From NCBI GenBank assembly GCA_964604705.1, contig CAZSAP010000005.1, forward strand, positions 62,001-126,000: 64,000 nucleotides of DNA. The letters run 5' to 3'. Origin of the DNA: JAAXVQ01 sp964604705 (GTDB lineage: Bacteria; Oederibacteriota; JAAXVQ01). Within the stretch, counting starts at the first letter, position 1, and each line of letters opens with the position of its first letter. Under the pieces are notes generated by a model that was not told where the DNA came from, searched no databases, and was given only the letters and a program-made list of their open reading frames with translations. Positions 1 through 7,559 of this stretch are shown piece after piece. The translations under genes were made by a program, and so were the position numbers.

Positions 1-906
1 ATCGCAATATTGCTTTCCAATCATCAGAAGAAAAGTGATGTGAAATTAACGGAAATTACCATGGTTGATCAGGTTATTCCTATACCTGAAGAAGAAGCAC
101 CGCCACCGCCGCAACCTGTGGCACCTCCGAAAGAGAAAGATGTTTGGGACTTTCTCAAACAGGTCGTTCCGATTAAACAACAGCAATTGGCGCAAACATT
201 ACCCGTAGAGCTTCCAAAAACTCAGAAACTTGAAATGGCGGAAATGCCAAAAGCTCTTGATTTAGGCGCCAAAAAAGACATGGATAAACCAAGCATGATG
301 GATAAGCCTTTGGACCTGGTTGGCAAAAAATCTGTCGCAGTCCCTGCGGGCATGGATGTTAGTCCTCTGAAAATGCAGAAAAAAAATGAATCGTTGGCTA
401 CGAGCAACCAGTTGCCAACCGGAATTCAGTTGGGCGCCAAGAGTAGCTTTTTGCCTGTGGCTCAGGCGCCCATAATGAACGCAAATCAGTTTGCACGACG
501 TGCCAATTTAGATGCTCGCGGTGGTTCCTTGGCAGATATGCCCACGATTAAAAAGCCTGAAGAAAAGAAGAAAATGGATTTTGATACATCTTCTTTAAAA
601 ATTGAACGCACAGGTAATACGTTTAAAATTATCGGCGCTCTCCAGAATCGTCCGATTATGGAAAAATATCTTCCGAAATATCCTCGCTGGGCAGAAGAAC
701 AGGGACTTGAATGTAATGTTTCAATTCACTTTTTTGTTTTGCCCGATGGCAGCGTGAAGAACAACCTGTATGTGGAACAAAGTTCAGGGTACGCTGAAAT
801 GGATAATTTGGCCATCAAAGCCTTGTCGGCATTTAAGTTTGCGCCTAAGAGCATAGGTGAAGAAGAAGAAGGCGTGGTTATTTTTTATTTCCGGCTATCG
901 AGGTGA
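1..906 (+). CDS. TonB family energy transducer (5' end outside window)
   Basis: The reading frame is open to the window edge, so the start and the usual N-terminal membrane anchor are probably missing; the first codons (IAILLSNH) look like the end of a membrane segment. About 301 residues are visible. A Pro-rich stretch (EEEAPPPPQPVAPP, about residues 28-45) is typical of the periplasm-spanning part of TonB. The last 90 or so residues look like a TonB C-terminal domain (YPRWAEEQGLECNVSI, then DGSV, then a stretch ending AFKFAP). By family knowledge such proteins carry inner-membrane proton-motive energy to outer-membrane receptors; the partners exbB/exbD would be expected upstream. An in-frame TTG at 10 exists but would give a protein without anchor. 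The next gene follows after 4 bases. Confidence 0.8.
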   Translation: MAILLSNHQKKSDVKLTEITMVDQVIPIPEEEAPPPPQPVAPPKEKDVWDFLKQVVPIKQQQLAQTLPVELPKTQKLEMAEMPKALDLGAKKDMDKPSMMDKPLDLVGKKSVAVPAGMDVSPLKMQKKNESLATSNQLPTGIQLGAKSSFLPVAQAPIMNANQFARRANLDARGGSLADMPTIKKPEEKKKMDFDTSSLKIERTGNTFKIIGALQNRPIMEKYLPKYPRWAEEQGLECNVSIHFFVLPDGSVKNNLYVEQSSGYAEMDNLAIKALSAFKFAPKSIGEEEEGVVIFYFRLSR

Positions 907-910
907 TCGC

Positions 911-1840
911 ATGACCAAGCGTATGTGGATGTGGGTTGGAATGATCGGACTTTATCTTTGTTTCGGTATCGCTGCTTGGAGTATGGCAGCGGATGAGACA
1001 GAAAAATCCGGTGAGACCAAGACCGAACAAGCGGGTTCGGACAAAGAAGTGGTTATTAAAGGTGAAAGCCGCTTGAAAGTTAAGGCGGAAAAACCAGAAT
1101 CGGATTTGAAATTCGATGTGGATGAAATTGCCGTACCGTATGTCAAAACAGAGGAATATGTTCTGGATGTTTCCCCTACGACCATGTCCAGTCCGGCGGT
1201 CTCTTTGGCGACGTATTTAAGTTCATCACAAACTGCGTCTCCGTTTGTTCAATTATTTAAAAAGCCGCCGATCATGACCCTGCGCCCCAAGTTCAAGAGC
1301 AAAGCAGGGATCGCAAGCTGGCGGTTGCGTGTTACCGACGGATCGGGAAATGTGTACAAAGATTTTTCCGGGAAGTCGTCTTTACCCGAAGAAATTGTAT
1401 GGGACGGGCACAACTCTGCAAATACAGAGATGGCGGATGTGGGTGTGTCGTACTCGTATATTTTTTCGGTTATGGATGAAGCCTCCAATCCCACCAGTCA
1501 GATGGGGCGTCCGGTTGTTTTGGAATCCCTGATTTATAACGAAGAAGGGTATACGGTTGCAAAAGTCTTAGTGGAAGCCCTCTTTGAAAAGAAGGAGCGG
1601 CGAACGCTTATGTCGCCCAAGGGCGAACTCTATTGCCGTGAAATCGCTGATCTGTTGACATCCCGACAGTCCTATCCATTGATCCTTGAGTGCTATGCTA
1701 AAGATGTGGATGCGGCTAATTCGAATGGTGAACTTATTCAAGAGTATTTGATGAATCGTTACTCGTTGCCGAAAGAAAAGTTTAAAATTGTTGGCAATAA
1801 ATCACGAGTTGAAAAAATTGTTTTCAAAATTAAATTATAA
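911..1840 (+). CDS. Secreted FlgD-like / OmpA-like protein
   Basis: 309 residues. The ATG at 911 is chosen because the AGGTGA over the preceding stop gives a ribosome site and because it begins a clean signal peptide (MTKRMWMWVGMIGLYLCFG...SMAA). A charged linker follows. A FlgD-like Ig domain lies at about residues 120-215, marked by WRLRVTDGSGN and EIVWDGHNS. The C-terminal 80 residues (RRTLMSPKGELYCREIADLL to the end) resemble a degenerate OmpA-type peptidoglycan-binding domain but lack a full NR-motif. The same order, FlgD repeats then OmpA-like end, recurs in the larger proteins at 43033-45690 and 49516-51738. It is probably co-transcribed with the tonB-like gene and acts in the periplasm or outer membrane. 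The exact role is unknown. Confidence 0.7.
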   Translation: MTKRMWMWVGMIGLYLCFGIAAWSMAADETEKSGETKTEQAGSDKEVVIKGESRLKVKAEKPESDLKFDVDEIAVPYVKTEEYVLDVSPTTMSSPAVSLATYLSSSQTASPFVQLFKKPPIMTLRPKFKSKAGIASWRLRVTDGSGNVYKDFSGKSSLPEEIVWDGHNSANTEMADVGVSYSYIFSVMDEASNPTSQMGRPVVLESLIYNEEGYTVAKVLVEALFEKKERRTLMSPKGELYCREIADLLTSRQSYPLILECYAKDVDAANSNGELIQEYLMNRYSLPKEKFKIVGNKSRVEKIVFKIKL

Positions 1841-1848
1841 GGTATAAT
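1818..1848 (+). promoter_or_regulatory. Probable promoter of the riboflavin operon
   Basis: A perfect -10 box TATAAT lies at 1843-1848, just after the stop of the preceding gene. A weak -35 (TTGTTT at 1818 or TTTTCA at 1821) lies inside that gene's 3' end. Initiation would fall about ten bases before the FMN aptamer. Confidence 0.55.
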
Positions 1849-1864
1849 AACAACATTATTGTTT

Positions 1865-1983
1865 TGCCTTCGGGGCGGGGTGAGAATCCCCACCGGCGGT
1901 ATAGCCCGCGACTCTGTCAGAAGGTGACAGACTGAACCGGTGTAATTCCGGTGCCGACCGTTAAAGTCGGGATGAAAGAAGGC
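1865..1983 (+). promoter_or_regulatory. FMN riboswitch (RFN element)
   Basis: The segment has the conserved RFN blocks in order: CTTCGGGGCGGGGTGA at 1868-1883, CCCCACCGGCGGT at 1888-1900, the GACTGAACCGGTGTAATTCC block near 1930-1949, and GTCGGGATGAAAGAAGG at 1966-1982. The closing P1 pairing uses CCTTC against GAAGG. It sits directly before a terminator and ribD, so FMN binding is expected to favour termination and shut the operon down. Confidence 0.96.
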
Positions 1984-2010
1984 TCGTATGCTTGTTGTGC
2001 ATATGCTTAC

Positions 2011-2045
2011 AACCCCAAGGCCTATTAGGTTTTGGGGTTTTTTAT
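2011..2045 (+). terminator. Riboswitch expression-platform terminator
   Basis: Stem AACCCCAA (2011-2018) with TTGGGGTT (2032-2039), helped by CCT/AGG inside the loop, then a T-rich tract to 2045. It lies between the FMN aptamer and the ribD start, as expected for transcription attenuation. Confidence 0.9.
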
Positions 2046-2065
2046 TTTGAACTCAGGAGTTTGGC

Positions 2066-3214
2066 ATGTGGACTAAAAAAGATTATGAATTCATGCAACA
2101 GGCCCTCTGTCTGGCGCGTAAAGGATTAGGTCGAACTTGGCCAAATCCCATGGTCGGAGCGGTGGTGGTAAAAGCAGGCCGAGTCATCGGTTCGGGTTGG
2201 CATCATCGTACCGGAGAAGCGCATGCGGAGGTTTTAGCCCTGAGGCAAGCGGGTTTGGCCGCACGAGGCGCAACGCTGTATGTTACTTTGGAACCGTGCT
2301 CGCACCAAGGCAAGACCCCGCCCTGTGCTCCAAGGGTGCTGCAATCCGGAGTGACGCGGGTTGTGGTTGCCATGCAAGACCCTAATCCGAAAGTCTCGGG
2401 TCGTGGATTAACCTTGTTACGACGTGCCGGAGTGCAAGTGGAAGTAGGTCTTTTGCGTGATGAATCACGGCAATTAAATGAGGTGTTCATTAAGCGTATT
2501 ACGACAGGTTTGCCCTTTGTTTTATCCAAAGCCGCATTATCACTGGATGGCAAGATTGCATCGGCCACGGGGAGTTCACAATGGATCACAGGTCTTCCTG
2601 CACGACGATATGCTCATCAACTTCGTGCTATGACCGACGCGGTTATTGTTGGTTCGGGTACACTCAATACAGATGACCCTTTACTGACCGTTCGCTTATC
2701 CAAACCTATGCGAAAAGATCGACCATGGCGGATTATTCTGGAAGGCGATCGACCGGTTAATTTGCAATCGAAGCTTTTCAAAAACGAAGAAGTACCACGT
2801 GTCATTTTAGCCACAGCGCAAACAAAACATGAAGGGCCGTATCCTAAACATGTTGAGGTGTGGCATCTGCCGTCAAAAGGAAATAAGAAAAAAGTAGACA
2901 TAGGAAAATTGCTCGCACGTTTAGGTGAACGTGAGTGTAGCTTGGTAATGGTGGAAGGTGGCGCCGAAACGCATGCGAGCTTCTTCGGGTTGGATCAACC
3001 CCGGGGGAAAAATTGGGTGGATCGCGTTCATTTTATTTATGCCCCTAAATTAATCGGTGGACGTCGAGCCCCGAGTGTTATTGGCGGCGTTGGGGTTCAA
3101 CATCCGGATGTTGCATTGCATTTGGAGAAAATTTCATGGGAAACGTTGGGATCGGATATTTTATTGAAAGCAACACCAGTAAAACCGATGCATCTGAGAA
3201 AAACAACGAAATAA
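2066..3214 (+). CDS. ribD: Riboflavin biosynthesis bifunctional deaminase-reductase RibD
   Basis: 382 residues, usual length for the fused enzyme. The N-terminal deaminase domain (about 1-145) carries the zinc and catalytic signature HAEV followed by PCSHQGKTPPC. The C-terminal domain (about 150-370) is the NADPH-dependent reductase, with LSLDGKIASATGSSQWITG and the late MVEGGAETHASF motif. The enzyme deaminates the pyrimidine product of GTP cyclohydrolase II and then reduces the ribosyl side chain. An AGGAG precedes the ATG. First gene of the riboswitch-controlled operon; the next gene, ribE, starts 12 bases after its stop. Confidence 0.96.
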   Translation: MWTKKDYEFMQQALCLARKGLGRTWPNPMVGAVVVKAGRVIGSGWHHRTGEAHAEVLALRQAGLAARGATLYVTLEPCSHQGKTPPCAPRVLQSGVTRVVVAMQDPNPKVSGRGLTLLRRAGVQVEVGLLRDESRQLNEVFIKRITTGLPFVLSKAALSLDGKIASATGSSQWITGLPARRYAHQLRAMTDAVIVGSGTLNTDDPLLTVRLSKPMRKDRPWRIILEGDRPVNLQSKLFKNEEVPRVILATAQTKHEGPYPKHVEVWHLPSKGNKKKVDIGKLLARLGERECSLVMVEGGAETHASFFGLDQPRGKNWVDRVHFIYAPKLIGGRRAPSVIGGVGVQHPDVALHLEKISWETLGSDILLKATPVKPMHLRKTTK

Positions 3215-3226
3215 GGCGGGCGAGTT

Positions 3227-3868
3227 ATGTTTACGGGGTTGATTGCTGAACGAGGCAGCGTCACAAGTTTGCGTTCCTTGGATGCGGTTTGGCGAATTGG
3301 GATTCAGGCACCGAAATTATCCCGAGATTCCCTTCGGTTGGGAGAATCCATTGCGGTTAACGGTATTTGTTTAACCGTGGTGCAAATAATCAATCAAGGG
3401 TTTGAGGTCGAAGCGGTTTCGGAAACGCGTAACAAAACGACATTAGGCCATTGGAAGGTAGGGCAACAGGTTAATTTGGAACGTGCGCTTAAGGTTGGCG
3501 ATCATCTGGACGGCCATTGGGTGGCTGGGCATATTGACTGTGTGATCAAAGTTCGGCGTGTTCAATTTGAAGGGGCGGCGCGTCGTGTGCAGTTTCAAGT
3601 TCCGGCCGAGTGGATGCGTTACATTGCACAAAAAGGATCTGTGGCCTTGGATGGGATCAGCTTGACAGTTGCAGACATATCTTCCGATGATCACTTTAGT
3701 GTTGCCCTGATTCCCCATACCCTAGCGGAAACCTCTGGGGAAGAGTGGAGTGTCGGTCAATCGGTAAACCTGGAAGTGGATTTGATTGCCCGCTATCTTG
3801 AACGCTTGGTGGCCAAAGCTCCGGGCGGATCGTTGACCATGAACATGTTGCGTTCGGCAGGCTTCTAG
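3227..3868 (+). CDS. ribE: Riboflavin synthase, alpha subunit type
   Basis: 213 residues. It begins with the family hallmark MFTGLIAERG and contains two homologous lumazine-binding halves, each with a motif of the form SLRLGESIAVNGICLTV (near residue 45) and GSVALDGISLTVADI (near residue 145). The enzyme dismutates two 6,7-dimethyl-8-ribityllumazine molecules to riboflavin in the cytoplasm. An AAGGCGGGCGAG ribosome site precedes the ATG. It sits between ribD and ribBA in the same orientation with short gaps, so it is under the same FMN riboswitch. Confidence 0.96.
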   Translation: MFTGLIAERGSVTSLRSLDAVWRIGIQAPKLSRDSLRLGESIAVNGICLTVVQIINQGFEVEAVSETRNKTTLGHWKVGQQVNLERALKVGDHLDGHWVAGHIDCVIKVRRVQFEGAARRVQFQVPAEWMRYIAQKGSVALDGISLTVADISSDDHFSVALIPHTLAETSGEEWSVGQSVNLEVDLIARYLERLVAKAPGGSLTMNMLRSAGF

Positions 3869-3887
3869 AATACAAGAAAGGTAGTGA

Positions 3888-5096
3888 GTGGAAATGCAGC
3901 AGATAAAAAACGCCATTGAAGATATCCGGCGCGGCAAAATGGTAATCGTGGTTGATGACGAAGATCGTGAAAACGAAGGCGATCTGGTCATGGCGGCCGC
4001 CAAGATTACGCCCCATGCGGTGAACTTTATGGCCAAATCAGCACGAGGTTTGATTTGTGTGCCCATGACCGGCGAACGATTGGATGCGTTGAATCTTGGT
4101 TCAATGGTACCGGAAAACAGCGAACGCTTGAAGACGGCTTTTACGGTTTCGGTGGATGCCAAAGAGGGCGTTTCCACAGGTATTTCCGCACATGATCGTG
4201 CACACACAATAAAATTGCTTTTGGATAAAAAGACCCAGCCCGGGGACTTGGTACGACCTGGGCATATCTTCCCTTTACGGGCGCGTGAGGGCGGTGTCCT
4301 TATTCGTGCCGGACACACTGAAGCCTCGGTTGATCTAGCGCGCATGGCGGGGCTTTCTCCCGCGGGTGTCATTTGCGAGATTATGAACGATGACGGAACC
4401 ATGGCTCGGTTGCCCCAATTGAAACGATACGCCAAGAAACATAAGCTTAACATGATTACCATTGCCGATATGATTCGTTACCGCCGCCGCTATGAGAAAC
4501 AAGTGCAGCGCGTTGCGGAGGCCGATGTTCAAACACAATGGGGTGAGTTTCGCTTGGTGGCTTACGAGTCGCTCGGAGAGACTGGACCACATTTGGCTTT
4601 GGTTAAAGGCGATTTGGCTAAACCCACCAAGAAGCCGCCCTTGGTGCGTGTGCATTCGGAGTGCTTGACCGGTGATGTTTTTGGTTCGCTCCGTTGCGAT
4701 TGCGGCGATCAACTTCATCGCGCCATGGCCATGATTCAAACCGAAGGTTTTGGTGTACTATTATACATGCGCCAAGAGGGGCGAGGCATTGGGCTGGCGA
4801 ACAAGTTAAAGGCGTATCATTTGCAGCAGGTACAGGGGCTAGATACAGTCGAAGCCAATATACGGCTGGGTTTTCCAGCCGATTTGCGTGATTACGGTAC
4901 GGGCGCGCAGATCTTGGCAGACTTAGGCCTGGAACGGATTCGCTTGATGACCAACAATCCCAGAAAGATTATTGGGTTGAAAGGGTATGGATTGGAAATT
5001 ACTGAACGCGTTTCCATTCAAGTACCTACGAATGCATGTAACATCAATTATATCCGAACTAAGAAAAAGAAGATGGGGCATATTCTCAAGCTGTAA
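3888..5096 (+). CDS. ribBA: Bifunctional DHBP synthase / GTP cyclohydrolase II RibBA
   Basis: 402 residues, a fusion. The RibB half (about 1-205) has DDEDRENEGDLVMAA and HTEASVDLARMAGL, which form the active site making 3,4-dihydroxy-2-butanone 4-phosphate from ribulose 5-phosphate. The RibA half (about 210-402) has the zinc cysteines in SECLTGDVFGSLRCDCGDQL and the RQEGRGIGL motif of GTP cyclohydrolase II. The GTG at 3888 has AGAAAGG eight bases upstream; an ATG two codons later is the alternative. Both entry reactions of the pathway are thus encoded by one gene in the middle of the operon. Confidence 0.96.
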   Translation: MEMQQIKNAIEDIRRGKMVIVVDDEDRENEGDLVMAAAKITPHAVNFMAKSARGLICVPMTGERLDALNLGSMVPENSERLKTAFTVSVDAKEGVSTGISAHDRAHTIKLLLDKKTQPGDLVRPGHIFPLRAREGGVLIRAGHTEASVDLARMAGLSPAGVICEIMNDDGTMARLPQLKRYAKKHKLNMITIADMIRYRRRYEKQVQRVAEADVQTQWGEFRLVAYESLGETGPHLALVKGDLAKPTKKPPLVRVHSECLTGDVFGSLRCDCGDQLHRAMAMIQTEGFGVLLYMRQEGRGIGLANKLKAYHLQQVQGLDTVEANIRLGFPADLRDYGTGAQILADLGLERIRLMTNNPRKIIGLKGYGLEITERVSIQVPTNACNINYIRTKKKKMGHILKL

Positions 5097-5122
5097 AACT
5101 ATCCGCAAGGGAGGCGTAAATT

Positions 5123-5593
5123 ATGAAAGTGTATGAAGGAAAGTTGTTGGCACAGGGCAAAAAATATTTTATTATCGTCAGCCGGTTTAATGAATTTATT
5201 TCCCATCAGCTGTTGGAAGGGGCGAAAGATGCCTTGTTGCGACACGGCGCTTCCGAAGCAGATGTGGAAATGGCTTGGGTTCCTGGAGCCTTTGAAATTC
5301 CGTATGTGGCTAAAAAAGTTGCGGAAATGGGTAAGTATTCCGCAGTGATTTGTTTGGGTGCAATTATTCGTGGAGGTACGCCGCATTTTGAGTATGTGGC
5401 TTCGGAATCGGCAAAAGGTGTGGCCCAAGTGGCCATGGAAAGTGGGACCCCAGTTGTATATGGGATTTTGACAACCGATACTATTGAACAAGCTGTTGAA
5501 CGTGCAGGTACCAAAGCTGGTAACAAGGGATACGATGCAGCGGTAACTGCCATCGAAATGGCAAATTTATACGAAGCGTTAAAACACGTTTAA
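5123..5593 (+). CDS. ribH: 6,7-dimethyl-8-ribityllumazine synthase
   Basis: 156 residues, normal length. Family motifs are visible: SRFNEFISHQLLEGA near the N-terminus, VPGAFEIPYVAKK, and the active-site run GAIIRGGTPHFEYVASESA carrying the catalytic His. The enzyme condenses the RibB and RibD products to the lumazine that RibE uses, usually as an icosahedral or pentameric assembly. It has a GGGAGG ribosome site and lies 26 bases after ribBA and 11 bases before nusB. Confidence 0.96.
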   Translation: MKVYEGKLLAQGKKYFIIVSRFNEFISHQLLEGAKDALLRHGASEADVEMAWVPGAFEIPYVAKKVAEMGKYSAVICLGAIIRGGTPHFEYVASESAKGVAQVAMESGTPVVYGILTTDTIEQAVERAGTKAGNKGYDAAVTAIEMANLYEALKHV

Positions 5594-5604
5594 AGGAGTA
5601 CGGT

Positions 5605-6024
5605 ATGGGTTTTCGGCGGCAGTCGCGCGAATTGGCATTGAAAATGTTGTTTCAAATCGATGTGGGGAGTCTCGCTCCGCGCGAAGTTATTTTGTATTTT
5701 ACACAAGAGGTAAAAGCGTCGCCAGAAGTGACGGCTTACGCCACCACGCTGACTCAGGGTGTGGTGAAGGAAATCGATCTTTTGGATCGTATGCTCTCAC
5801 AAAAGGCGAAAAACTGGAAATTATCCCGTATGGCTGGTGTGGATCGCAATGTCCTACGAATTGCAGCGTATGAATTGTTACGGTGCCCGGATGTACCACG
5901 GGAAGTCGTGCTTAACGAAGCGATTGACATTGCCAAAAAGTACAGCACAGAGGATTCAGGGGCGTTCGTGAACGGTATTTTGGATAAATTGCAGGTTTCT
6001 GACCCCGAAACTAAATCCGAATAG
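5605..6024 (+). CDS. nusB: Transcription antitermination factor NusB
   Basis: 139 residues. The start MGFRRQSRELALKMLFQIDV and the C-terminal pattern EVVLNEAIDIAKKYST...FVNGILDKL are typical of NusB, an all-helical RNA-binding factor that joins NusE (S10) on boxA RNA for rRNA antitermination. AAGGAG lies just upstream. The position directly after ribH is a conserved bacterial arrangement, so nusB expression should partly follow the riboflavin promoter. No terminator is seen after it; the infC promoter begins about 25 bases beyond its stop. Confidence 0.94.
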   Translation: MGFRRQSRELALKMLFQIDVGSLAPREVILYFTQEVKASPEVTAYATTLTQGVVKEIDLLDRMLSQKAKNWKLSRMAGVDRNVLRIAAYELLRCPDVPREVVLNEAIDIAKKYSTEDSGAFVNGILDKLQVSDPETKSE

Positions 6025-6049
6025 TGGCTGGGTTCGGCCTGATTTTTGC

Positions 6050-6078
6050 TTGACAAGGATACGAATTGATCGTATAGT
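6050..6078 (+). promoter_or_regulatory. Strong sigma70-type promoter of infC-rpmI-rplT
   Basis: Perfect -35 TTGACA at 6050-6055, 17-base spacer, -10 TATAGT at 6073-6078. Transcription would start near 6085, giving a leader of about 185 bases before infC. Confidence 0.85.
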
Positions 6079-6110
6079 TTGACCCAAATTTAATATGTGT
6101 TTTTAGAAGT

Positions 6111-6200
6111 AGAAGCGTCCGCTTCTCACCTGACAGCGTCCATCTGACTGCTTGTTCAGGTTCATCATTTTCAGGCCAAGTTAACCATTTGGTTCCTGAA
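6111..6200 (+). promoter_or_regulatory. Structured infC leader
   Basis: Three pairings can be drawn by eye: AGAAGC/GCTTCT hairpin at 6111-6126; ACCTGA (6128-6133) with TCAGGT (6156-6161); and TTCAGG-CCAA (6170-6179) with TTGG (6189-6192) and CCTGAA (6195-6200). The second and third share TCAGG/CCTGA-type sequences, so alternative pairings are possible. Followed directly by an intrinsic terminator. Confidence 0.6.
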
Positions 6201-6215
6201 TTATTTTGTGTTTTT

Positions 6216-6250
6216 AAGCGGATGATTATATCATCCGCTTTTTTATTTTA
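6216..6250 (+). terminator. Attenuator terminator before infC
   Basis: Ten-base perfect stem AAGCGGATGA (6216-6225), loop TTATA, TCATCCGCTT (6231-6240), then a T-rich run. It lies after the infC promoter and before the infC ribosome site, so it must be read through for infC-rpmI-rplT expression; this implies attenuation. Confidence 0.9.
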
Positions 6251-6271
6251 ATTTAGTTTGGAGGTGGGATT

Positions 6272-6832
6272 ATTCAAGAACAGCGGATTAATGAACAAAT
6301 TAGAGCCCGGGAAGTGCGCGTCATCAATTCCAATGGTGAACAGCTCGGGGTCATGCCTTTGGCCGAAGCCTTGAAATTGGCAGAGAGTCAGGATAATGAT
6401 TTGGTGGAAGTGTCGCCGGATGCTCGACCGCCAGTTTGCAAGATCTTCAATTATGGGAAGTATAAGTTTGAACTGGGCAAAAAGGAAAAAGAGGCGCGTA
6501 AACGTCAACATACAGTTCAAATCAAAGAGATTAAATTTCGTCCCAAGATTGATTCACATGACTATGAAACCAAGAAAAACCATGTATCGCGTTTTCTGGA
6601 TGATGGTTTCAAGGTTAAAACGACCATCATGTATCGTGGGCGCGAGATGGACCATTTGGAATTGGGTCGTAATATTTTGGACAAATTGATTCTCGATGTA
6701 ACGCATAACGGACTGGTTGAATCTCCGCCCCGCGTTGAAGGCAGAAACATGGTTATGATGTTGACTCCCAAGCGTTTGGAACCTGTGGATAAAACACTCA
6801 AACCCGGTTCAACGCCGACGAGTGCCAGCTAA
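6272..6832 (+). CDS. infC: Translation initiation factor IF-3 (AUU start)
   Basis: 186 residues if started at ATT 6272. The IF-3 N-terminal signature RINEQIRAREVRVINSNGEQ is encoded from 6284 onward, and between the in-frame TAG at 6254 and the GTG at 6314 there is no ATG, GTG or TTG. GGAGG at 6260-6264 stands seven bases before ATT 6272 and four before ATT 6269. An AUU initiator is the known hallmark of infC and underlies autoregulation, because IF-3 discriminates against it. The rest shows the N domain (LGVMPLAEALKLAES, DARPPVCKI), linker, and C domain (KEIKFRPKIDSHDYETK). IF-3 binds the 30S subunit and checks the start codon. First gene of a classic infC-rpmI-rplT operon. Confidence 0.95.
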   Translation: MQEQRINEQIRAREVRVINSNGEQLGVMPLAEALKLAESQDNDLVEVSPDARPPVCKIFNYGKYKFELGKKEKEARKRQHTVQIKEIKFRPKIDSHDYETKKNHVSRFLDDGFKVKTTIMYRGREMDHLELGRNILDKLILDVTHNGLVESPPRVEGRNMVMMLTPKRLEPVDKTLKPGSTPTSAS

Positions 6833-6844
6833 AGTATCAGTGTG

Positions 6845-6919
6845 AACGTTTTTAAAACGTTAATTCCAATAAACGCAAAGATGCACCCGGAAAAAAGAGT
6901 CTTGTGATTTGATTCCGGG
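6845..6919 (+). promoter_or_regulatory. Hairpins in the infC-rpmI gap
   Basis: A near-perfect palindrome AACGTTTT/AAAACGTT lies at 6845-6861 and a CCCGGAA (6886-6892) / TTCCGGG (6913-6919) stem just before the rpmI ribosome site. In other bacteria ribosomal protein L20 represses rpmI-rplT by binding structured RNA in this place; whether this RNA does so cannot be told by eye. Confidence 0.4.
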
Positions 6920-6938
6920 AGGGTAGAAAGGAGAAAAA

Positions 6939-7136
6939 ATGCCGAAATTAAAGACGAAGAAAAAGACCGCCAAACGTTTTCGCGTGACTAAGAACGGGAA
7001 GGTGATTGCCAAAAAAGCAGGCAATCGTCACCTTTCGACGGACAAGTCTCCCAAGTCCAAGCGCCATATGCGTGGTAACTTGAGCGTGACCGGCAAGATG
7101 GCAGAAAAAATTAAGTCGCTTATCCCGTACGCTTAA
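6939..7136 (+). CDS. rpmI: 50S ribosomal protein L35 (bL35)
   Basis: 65 residues, very basic, typical length. The start MPKLKTKKKTAKRFRVT and the middle HLSTDKSPKSKRHMRG match bL35 of the large ribosomal subunit. AAAGGAG stands upstream of the ATG. It is located between infC and rplT as in most bacteria. Confidence 0.97.
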   Translation: MPKLKTKKKTAKRFRVTKNGKVIAKKAGNRHLSTDKSPKSKRHMRGNLSVTGKMAEKIKSLIPYA

Positions 7137-7188
7137 TCACGTCAACGTGATTGAATAATTTGAGAGTGTTGTAAGGAGGATGTGAACC

Positions 7189-7548
7189 ATGCCGAGAGTA
7201 AAAGGGGGCATGACTAGTCGTGCCCGTAAAAAGAAGATTTTTCAACGCGCCCGTGGTTTTTGGGGCTTAAAAAAGAACCATTTTCAGCTAACCGTCGAAC
7301 AAGTGCGCAAGAGCATGAAGTATGCGACGCGCGATCGCAAAGTCAAGAAACGTGAGTTTCGTGGTCTTTGGATTGTGCGCATCAATGCGGCCGCACGTGC
7401 CAATGGTTTATCGTATTCTCATTTCATCAAGGGCTTGAAGAATGCCAATATTACTTTGGATCGTAAAGTATTGGCAGAGTTGGCTGTGACGGATGCTAAA
7501 GTATTCGCAGAAATCGCAACCTTGGCTAAACAAGCCTTGGCAGCATAA
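7189..7548 (+). CDS. rplT: 50S ribosomal protein L20 (bL20)
   Basis: 119 residues, typical length. Signature MPRVKGGMTSRARKKKIF followed by ARGFWGLKKNHFQ and the C-terminal RINAAARANGLSYSHFIKGL. bL20 is an early 50S assembly protein and often represses its own operon by binding the leader RNA. AAGGAGG precedes the ATG. The stop codon is overlapped by the ribosome site of the next gene. Confidence 0.97.
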   Translation: MPRVKGGMTSRARKKKIFQRARGFWGLKKNHFQLTVEQVRKSMKYATRDRKVKKREFRGLWIVRINAAARANGLSYSHFIKGLKNANITLDRKVLAELAVTDAKVFAEIATLAKQALAA

Positions 7549-7559
7549 GGAGCATTACC

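Noticed and set aside
3722..4462. 246-codon open frame antisense to ribBA
   Set aside because: Antisense to a complete, highly conserved RibBA coding region; no promoter, ribosome site or recognisable motif.
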